Program-made: the position numbers and the translations under genes
Shown here: positions 59,292 through 64,000 of the stretch, piece by piece
Layout of the letters: every line of letters begins with the position of its first letter
Position numbering within the stretch: the stretch's first letter is position 1
Assembly: GCF_002056795.1 (NCBI RefSeq)
Contig: NZ_CP020104.1
Location: 3,421,001 to 3,485,000, forward strand
Reading direction: 5' to 3'
Source of the DNA: Spirosoma aerolatum
GTDB lineage: Bacteria > Bacteroidota > Bacteroidia > Cytophagales > Spirosomataceae
Length of the DNA: 64,000 nt
The notes under the pieces: generated by a model
Seen by the model: the letters and a program-made list of their open reading frames with translations, nothing else
Told to the model about the DNA's origin: nothing
Database searches by the model: none

Positions 59292-60785
59292 TTGACGTTT
59301 CAAGAATTTAATCTCCACGACGACCTGTTGGCCGGTGTGGATGCGATGAACTACCTTAAGGCCACGCCCATTCAGGAGCTGGCCATTCCTAAAATCCTTG
59401 AAGGGCGCGATCTCATCGCCAGTGCGCAGACTGGGACTGGTAAAACAGCGGCTTATCTGATTCCACTCCTTGATCGAATTTCACACGCCAACCACGATCA
59501 TACCAGCACGCTTATTCTGGTTCCCACGCGCGAACTTGCCAAGCAAATTGATGAACAGGTTGAGGGTTTTGGCTATTTTGTGCAGGCACGCAGTATTGCT
59601 ATTTATGGGGGAGGTAAGGGGGATGACTGGGACAAGCAGCGTAAAGCGCTTGAAACCGGAGCCGACATTATTGTTGCTACGCCTGGCCGACTTATTGCCC
59701 ATATGCAGTTGGGGTATGTCAACTTCGACAAAATCGATTACCTGGTTTTGGATGAAGCTGATAAAATGCTCGATATGGGCTTTTCGGACGACATCCTGAA
59801 TATTGTGGCTAAACTGCCTGCCAAGCGGCAAACGCTACTGTTCTCGGCTACCATGCCGCCCAAAATTCGGGAATTTTCGAAACGTATTCTAACGGAGCCT
59901 GACGAAATCCGGCTGGCCGTTTCCAAACCCGCAGCCGGTATCGATCAGCAGTTTTATCTAGCCTACGACGCTCAGAAATTACCTTTGCTGGTACACCTTA
60001 TTCAACATAGCCGTACACCCGTGCAAAGTATGGTGCTGTTTACGTCCAAAAAAGCCGAAGTAAACAGTATAGTTCGGGCATTAGGCAAACTAGGCTATGA
60101 AGCGCGAGGAATCAGTTCCGATCTGGAGCAGGATGATCGGGAAGTGGTACTGCGGGATTTTAAAAACAAAGCATTCCCTATTCTGGTCGCTACCGATGTA
60201 CTGTCGCGCGGGATCGATATTGATAATCTGACGCACGTTGTCAATTACGATATTCCCCGTGATGCGGAAGATTACGTTCACCGGATTGGTCGGACGGCAC
60301 GGGCCGCCACCACCGGAACGGCCATCACCTTCATCAGCGATCAGGATCAGAACCGGATTGTCAATATCGAACGACTCATCGAACGGGAGGTTGACAAACA
60401 GTCCATTACCGAAGAACTGGGTATGGGCAAATCGCCCGTATTTGATCCACGTCGGTTTAGTGGACTGCGTGGCAAAAGTGGACGAGGATCGGGTCGTGGT
60501 CGGGATAAACGTCGGACTGACGAACGACGAAAGCAGGAACCGGGGGCATCGGGTGAAGCACGCCCGGCCAATCGTCGGGAGCGGAGCGAAAAGACTGCGC
60601 CTAAACCTCGCCCTGATGCAACAGTGGAGGGTGAAAAACCGTCTGTTCCAGTAAATGCCGAAGAGCAGCCAGTTGGTAAAACGAAACGCCGGAAAAAACG
60701 TCGGCGTGGGCCAAAGAGTGACGCACCCGGCAATGGGACTGCTCGGACGGCTTCGCCTGCCAACCCCTCAGCTACTGGCGAATAG
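59292..60785 (+). CDS. DEAD-box RNA helicase with basic C-terminal tail
   Basis: The 497-residue helicase has a Q motif (TPIQELAI), Walker A AQTGTGKT (45-52), PTREL, DEAD (154-157), SAT (185-187), and the C-terminal-domain motifs VLSRGIDI and HRIGRTAR near 340-350. Residues from about 395 form a low-complexity tail rich in Arg, Lys, Gly and Pro, suited to RNA binding. It unwinds RNA in ribosome assembly or decay, often in the cold. The start is a TTG that fits the family N-terminus. Confidence 0.94.
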   Translation: MTFQEFNLHDDLLAGVDAMNYLKATPIQELAIPKILEGRDLIASAQTGTGKTAAYLIPLLDRISHANHDHTSTLILVPTRELAKQIDEQVEGFGYFVQARSIAIYGGGKGDDWDKQRKALETGADIIVATPGRLIAHMQLGYVNFDKIDYLVLDEADKMLDMGFSDDILNIVAKLPAKRQTLLFSATMPPKIREFSKRILTEPDEIRLAVSKPAAGIDQQFYLAYDAQKLPLLVHLIQHSRTPVQSMVLFTSKKAEVNSIVRALGKLGYEARGISSDLEQDDREVVLRDFKNKAFPILVATDVLSRGIDIDNLTHVVNYDIPRDAEDYVHRIGRTARAATTGTAITFISDQDQNRIVNIERLIEREVDKQSITEELGMGKSPVFDPRRFSGLRGKSGRGSGRGRDKRRTDERRKQEPGASGEARPANRRERSEKTAPKPRPDATVEGEKPSVPVNAEEQPVGKTKRRKKRRRGPKSDAPGNGTARTASPANPSATGE

Positions 60786-60794
60786 ACTGTGCCT

Positions 60795-61907
60795 ATGGAT
60801 ACGCTCATTTCCCGACGAACTTCTCTGCAAACCCTTTCAATTGCGGTCGGTGGCTTACTCACTCAATCGGTAAGTGGGTTGTCGTTCGGAGAGTCTGCAC
60901 CTAAAAAGTTAGGGATAGCCCTGGTTGGGTTGGGAAATTATGCAACCAATCAGCTAGCTCCAGCACTTCAGGAAACCCAGCATTGTTACCTCGCCGGTAT
61001 TGTAACCGGTTCGCCCGACAAAGCCAAAACCTGGGCTTCTAAATACAATATTCCGGCGAAGAACATCTACAATTACCAGACCTTCGATCAGATTCGGAAC
61101 AATCCCGATATTGACATCATCTATGTAGTGTTGCCGAATTTCCTGCATGCCGAATACACCATCCGGGCAGCGCAGGCCGGTAAACATGTGATCTGCGAGA
61201 AGCCAATGGCGATGAATGCCAACGAGGCTCGGCAGATGATTATAGCCTGTGCGAAAGCGGGTGTTCAGTTGTCGGTAGGGTATCGGCTCTATTTTGAGCC
61301 ACATCATCTGGAAATGCGCCGACTGGTAGCCGAGAAGGCATTTGGGCAGGTGAAAGTGATTGAATCGGCATTGGGGTTCACCGTTCCAGGACCGAACTCA
61401 TGGCGATTAGATAAGAAGATTGGTGGGGGCGGAGCGATTATGGATCTGGGTATTTATGCTATACAGGGTGCCCGACGAACACTCAATCTGGACCCGATCA
61501 GCGTAACCGCTCAGGCATTTACTTACGATAAAGAGCATTTTAAAGACGTTCATGAGATGGTATTCTGGCAGTTTGAGTTTCCCGGTGGAACTATTGCCGA
61601 TTGCCGAACTACCTATTCGTCGTATGTTGATCGACTGTATGTTACCTGTGAACGTTGGGGTTGGTATAAGCTTGAGCCTGCGTATAATGCAACGGGGGCA
61701 CAGGGCCTAACCAGCAAAGGTCCAATGAATGTAGCCTCCCCGAACTACCAGCAAATAGCGCAAATGGACGCTTTTGTTGAATCGATCTGGAACAAAACCA
61801 CGCCCGAAGCTTCGGGAGAAGAAGGCTGGAAAGATATGAAGCTGATCGGCGCGATTCTACAGGCTGCCGACACCGGGCGGAAAATTACGATTGACCTGAA
61901 AAGCTAA
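60795..61907 (+). CDS. Gfo/Idh/MocA oxidoreductase with Tat-like signal
   Basis: From the ATG at 60795 (a GTG lies two codons earlier) the protein has 370 residues. A signal with SRRTSLQTLSIAVGGLL precedes the nucleotide-binding LGIALVGLGNYATNQLAPAL. The EKP motif is in VICEKPMAMNANEA, and GGAIMDLGIYAIQGARRTL holds the catalytic region. The plan matches periplasmic glucose-fructose oxidoreductase-like enzymes, which keep NADP(H) bound. It starts just after the helicase stop, so it may be cotranscribed. Substrate unknown. Confidence 0.87.
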   Translation: MDTLISRRTSLQTLSIAVGGLLTQSVSGLSFGESAPKKLGIALVGLGNYATNQLAPALQETQHCYLAGIVTGSPDKAKTWASKYNIPAKNIYNYQTFDQIRNNPDIDIIYVVLPNFLHAEYTIRAAQAGKHVICEKPMAMNANEARQMIIACAKAGVQLSVGYRLYFEPHHLEMRRLVAEKAFGQVKVIESALGFTVPGPNSWRLDKKIGGGGAIMDLGIYAIQGARRTLNLDPISVTAQAFTYDKEHFKDVHEMVFWQFEFPGGTIADCRTTYSSYVDRLYVTCERWGWYKLEPAYNATGAQGLTSKGPMNVASPNYQQIAQMDAFVESIWNKTTPEASGEEGWKDMKLIGAILQAADTGRKITIDLKS

Positions 61908-63148
61908 AACACCTCACCCAGGTTGAAAAACAGACCGTGCGATCCATCCATACCGAAGCCATAGTCGATAGATAAGTTCGTGCGGGAAATTTTGTTCATC
62001 CTGATGCGTAACCCGCCACCTACAGCAGGGACTACCTTTTCAAATTGTCGGCTTGCCTGTTCGGTTACGGTTTGGGCATTGGCAAAGATAACGCCCCCCA
62101 ATAAGCGATCATCTGTGATGTGGAAGCGGTATTCTGCCTCGGCATAGAGCAGGTTTTTGCCCCGAAAACGCCCCTGAATGAAACCACGACCCAGATTACC
62201 GTTGCTGTCCCAGCCTGTACTAGGTAAATCGAGAAAGGGTGGATTCCCATCCAGCGTAAATGAGTTGTATGACCAGAGCGCCAGAATATTCCCCGATTGC
62301 AGAGAAATCGGAATATACTTTCTCAGCTCCAGCAACAACGATTGGTAGGTATCATCGCTTCCCAGAAACTCCATATTGCTGCGGAGCACAGCGTTGGCAT
62401 ACAAACCGCCGGTCGGATTGATGGAGTTCTGGCGGTTGTCGTACAAGATATGCAGGGTTGGGCCTGAAGAAACCGAACGACCCTGAACTCCGTATGGATA
62501 GCCCGAAATACGTGTAAACTCCCGGAAGGCGTTGTAACTTTCGATGTTCCAGTGTAGGTCCAGATGATAGCCGATACCCGCATAGAAATTAGGTGCTAAT
62601 TGTCGTAGCAGGCTCTGGTACATACGCAGATAGGCATAATCCATATCCACTACCCGTCGGTCGGTTGAGGTATACATACCCAGCCCGTAGGTGGCCTGCG
62701 GGTAATGCATCAGCCGCCAGTCGTTGGTCCACAGAAAGCGATTATTGCGGCTCCAAATCTGCGAAATGGCTGTAAGAAACGCCTGGTTATTCTGCGTATA
62801 AGTCAGTTGTGTACTAATCGTCGACATGTTAGCCCCTGATCGGCGGAACGGTGTATTCAACAGAACGGCCGCCAGTAACTGCGTTTGTAACGTATAGCCA
62901 ATCTGTGGAATGACGATCAGAAATCGCTTCCCTTCATGTAGACTTGCCGAATCGTGAGGGGTAATGTGCAGACGCGGAAACCAACGACTAACTAAATCGG
63001 CTACATCGCGGGTAGGACTAACAGACTGCGTAACGGGCAGCCTAAATGAGAGGGCAGCCGTATCCGAAAGCGGCATTTGAGCCAGACAGGTACTATCCGA
63101 TACAATCAGTAACAGTAAACCCACAAACGAACAGTAGAGGAGTTTCAT
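61904..63148 (-). CDS. Omp85/BamA-like surface antigen barrel protein
   Basis: The 414-residue protein has a signal peptide (1-23, ending CLAQ) and no POTRA domains. A barrel region shows the pattern of the bacterial surface antigen (D15) family: NSINPTGGLYANAVLRSN, GNLGRGFIQGRFRGKNLLYAEAEYRF, and GGGLRIRMNKISRTNLSIDYGFG near the end. Such barrels sit in the outer membrane; without POTRA domains it is unlikely to assemble other barrels. Its stop overlaps the end of the Gfo/Idh gene by 4 bp on the other strand. Confidence 0.78.
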   Translation of the reverse strand: MKLLYCSFVGLLLLIVSDSTCLAQMPLSDTAALSFRLPVTQSVSPTRDVADLVSRWFPRLHITPHDSASLHEGKRFLIVIPQIGYTLQTQLLAAVLLNTPFRRSGANMSTISTQLTYTQNNQAFLTAISQIWSRNNRFLWTNDWRLMHYPQATYGLGMYTSTDRRVVDMDYAYLRMYQSLLRQLAPNFYAGIGYHLDLHWNIESYNAFREFTRISGYPYGVQGRSVSSGPTLHILYDNRQNSINPTGGLYANAVLRSNMEFLGSDDTYQSLLLELRKYIPISLQSGNILALWSYNSFTLDGNPPFLDLPSTGWDSNGNLGRGFIQGRFRGKNLLYAEAEYRFHITDDRLLGGVIFANAQTVTEQASRQFEKVVPAVGGGLRIRMNKISRTNLSIDYGFGMDGSHGLFFNLGEVF

Positions 63149-63261
63149 GGGTGGGTCAGAAAGATCGCATAGTTTGTCAATGAGGGCGTTAGCAAGAGTG
63201 CTGTGGTATCTATGCCACAGAAACTACAGCCATTAAAACGCTAAATACTACCTGAACGTTG

Positions 63262-63269
63262 CAAAAATA
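63262..63269 (-). promoter_or_regulatory. -7 element for the Omp85-like gene
   Basis: Minus-strand TATTTTTG followed by C matches TAnnTTTG, about 114 nt upstream of the start codon. Confidence 0.4.
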
Positions 63270-63273
63270 CCTG

Positions 63274-63316
63274 TCACTAGCTCTGTTGCTCGAAAAACGA
63301 CCTTTAGAGCTAGTGA
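63274..63316 (-). terminator. stem-loop after the last, partial gene
   Basis: TCACTAGCTCT (63274-63284) pairs perfectly with AGAGCTAGTGA (63306-63316) with a 21-nt loop, 17 bp past the minus-strand stop. It overlaps neither gene; a short T run follows some 10 nt later. Confidence 0.55.
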
Positions 63317-63332
63317 AAACTATGCGACAAAG

Positions 63333-64000
63333 TTATAGCTTATTGTAATAGGCAAACACGGTCATCAGCCCCGACCGTGATTTCAGGTCGGGCTTCTGCG
63401 TCTTTATAAACGCTTCAACCTGCTCTTTTTTATCATCCATCAGCTCCAGAATGGATTTTTTACCGGGCGAGAATTTTACGGCTTTTTTATCGCGGGCAAC
63501 GTACCAGTCCATCTTTTTCATATACTCATCGTCTTTCGTTCCGGTATTCATGGCCACATTGAAGTTGGCTTTGCGGATGTAAACCGAAGGGTATTGCAAC
63601 AGGTCCAGTTTGCCACCGTTGACCAATTGCTCGAAAAATCCATTCAACGATTCTGCTTCTCCCTGGTATTCATGCACGTTGACGAATCGGCTAACTGACC
63701 CAAACAGGTTGTTCCGGTCAACGTAGCGTACAGCCGAGGATTTGACCGCTTTAATGGATTTAGGACCGGCTTTAATCTCGACTTCATTCGTCGACAAGTC
63801 GAGCCGAACGGGTACACCGGCCAGCGAATCGTTTGTCAGAGAAACCCCTACTTTATTGTAGAATTTTACATTACCAGCCTGCCAGGTGGTATCCAGATAC
63901 GGATCGCCGATGAGTTTGCCAGACTCTCCTTTAATAGTAAAGAGTGTGGCGTTGTTGGTAACGTTCAGGTTCGTAAAATTGATACGATCCCGAGTCGTTT
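63333..64000 (-). CDS. hypothetical protein, C-terminal part (gene runs off the right edge)
   Basis: The minus-strand frame is open from the stop at 63333 to the window end, over 220 codons. Visible sequence includes TIKGESGKLIGDPYLDTTWQ, VRYVDRNNLFGSVSRFVNVHEYQ and FFEQLVNGGKLDLLQYPSVYIRK, and ends SGLMTVFAYYNKL. The N-terminus is missing, so the presence of a signal peptide is unknown. The strand-rich early part and the tail with a Lys-rich helix fit a secreted Bacteroidota protein, but no family is recognised. Confidence 0.6.
   Translation of the reverse strand, partial: TTRDRINFTNLNVTNNATLFTIKGESGKLIGDPYLDTTWQAGNVKFYNKVGVSLTNDSLAGVPVRLDLSTNEVEIKAGPKSIKAVKSSAVRYVDRNNLFGSVSRFVNVHEYQGEAESLNGFFEQLVNGGKLDLLQYPSVYIRKANFNVAMNTGTKDDEYMKKMDWYVARDKKAVKFSPGKKSILELMDDKKEQVEAFIKTQKPDLKSRSGLMTVFAYYNKL

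Overview
The window reads as a chromosomal segment of a Bacteroidota bacterium, most probably a Cytophagales member of the Spirosoma type. This is inferred from gene content: TonB-dependent and CarboxypepD_reg-type outer-membrane barrels, PadR plus prefix-domain permease, DUF2452, menaquinone genes, a Bacteroidetes-type short MenE and an S24-like XRE regulator. It is supported by repeated intergenic matches to the Bacteroidota -7 promoter element TAnnTTTG and by the near absence of purine-rich ribosome binding sites. No rRNA, tRNA, CRISPR array, insertion sequence or prophage was recognised.

Layout. 1-5.4 kb holds sugar oxidation: the end of a gluconate-dehydrogenase-type subunit 3, its GMC flavoprotein, a sorbosone dehydrogenase-like beta-propeller, a DUF72 protein and a Tat-exported sugar isomerase fold. 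An 826-bp gene-free stretch follows. 6.3-9.6 kb is a tight fatty-acid desaturase, CFA-synthase-like methyltransferase and transglutaminase run ending against a convergent cold-shock protein. 10.1-11.5 kb holds four small orphan genes. 11.5-17.5 kb is a block of minus-strand metabolic genes (CoA transferase, GH1 glycosidase, Spy-like protein, SBF-like transporter, aldehyde dehydrogenase). 17.7-24.1 kb carries an XRE/S24-like regulator, truA, a MobA-like nucleotidyltransferase, a DinB protein, a broken VapBC module and a GH65 phosphorylase.

24.4-30.5 kb holds a LytS-type histidine kinase and a pair of overlapping uncharacterised lipoprotein genes. 30.5-34.7 kb holds menE and menB with DUF2809, Rieske and DUF2452 proteins. 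35-42 kb has a response regulator, a TPR-like histidine kinase, a Gly-rich outer-membrane barrel and signal peptidase I. 42.3-47.8 kb has a class A beta-lactamase, an ECF41 sigma factor with a predicted target operon, and a PLP enzyme. 48-56 kb has a Gfo/Idh enzyme, a PadR-permease pair with a candidate operator, a two-gene ABC transporter and a TonB-dependent receptor. 56.3-64 kb has a royal-jelly-type propeller, an enolase-superfamily enzyme, a DEAD-box helicase, a second Gfo/Idh enzyme, an Omp85-like barrel and a partial unknown gene.

The most unusual signal is not a gene. Several gene boundaries are filled by very long perfect stem-loops (up to 40 bp of uninterrupted pairing). Some of their arms are built from degenerate 7- or 8-nt units, and in some cases the arms encode the last codons and stop of the upstream gene. 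Other points of interest are the S24-like regulator that has lost its Ser/Lys dyad, the internally deleted VapC, the lipoprotein pair and the orphan cluster. Functions are assigned from motifs read by eye, and no database search was run.
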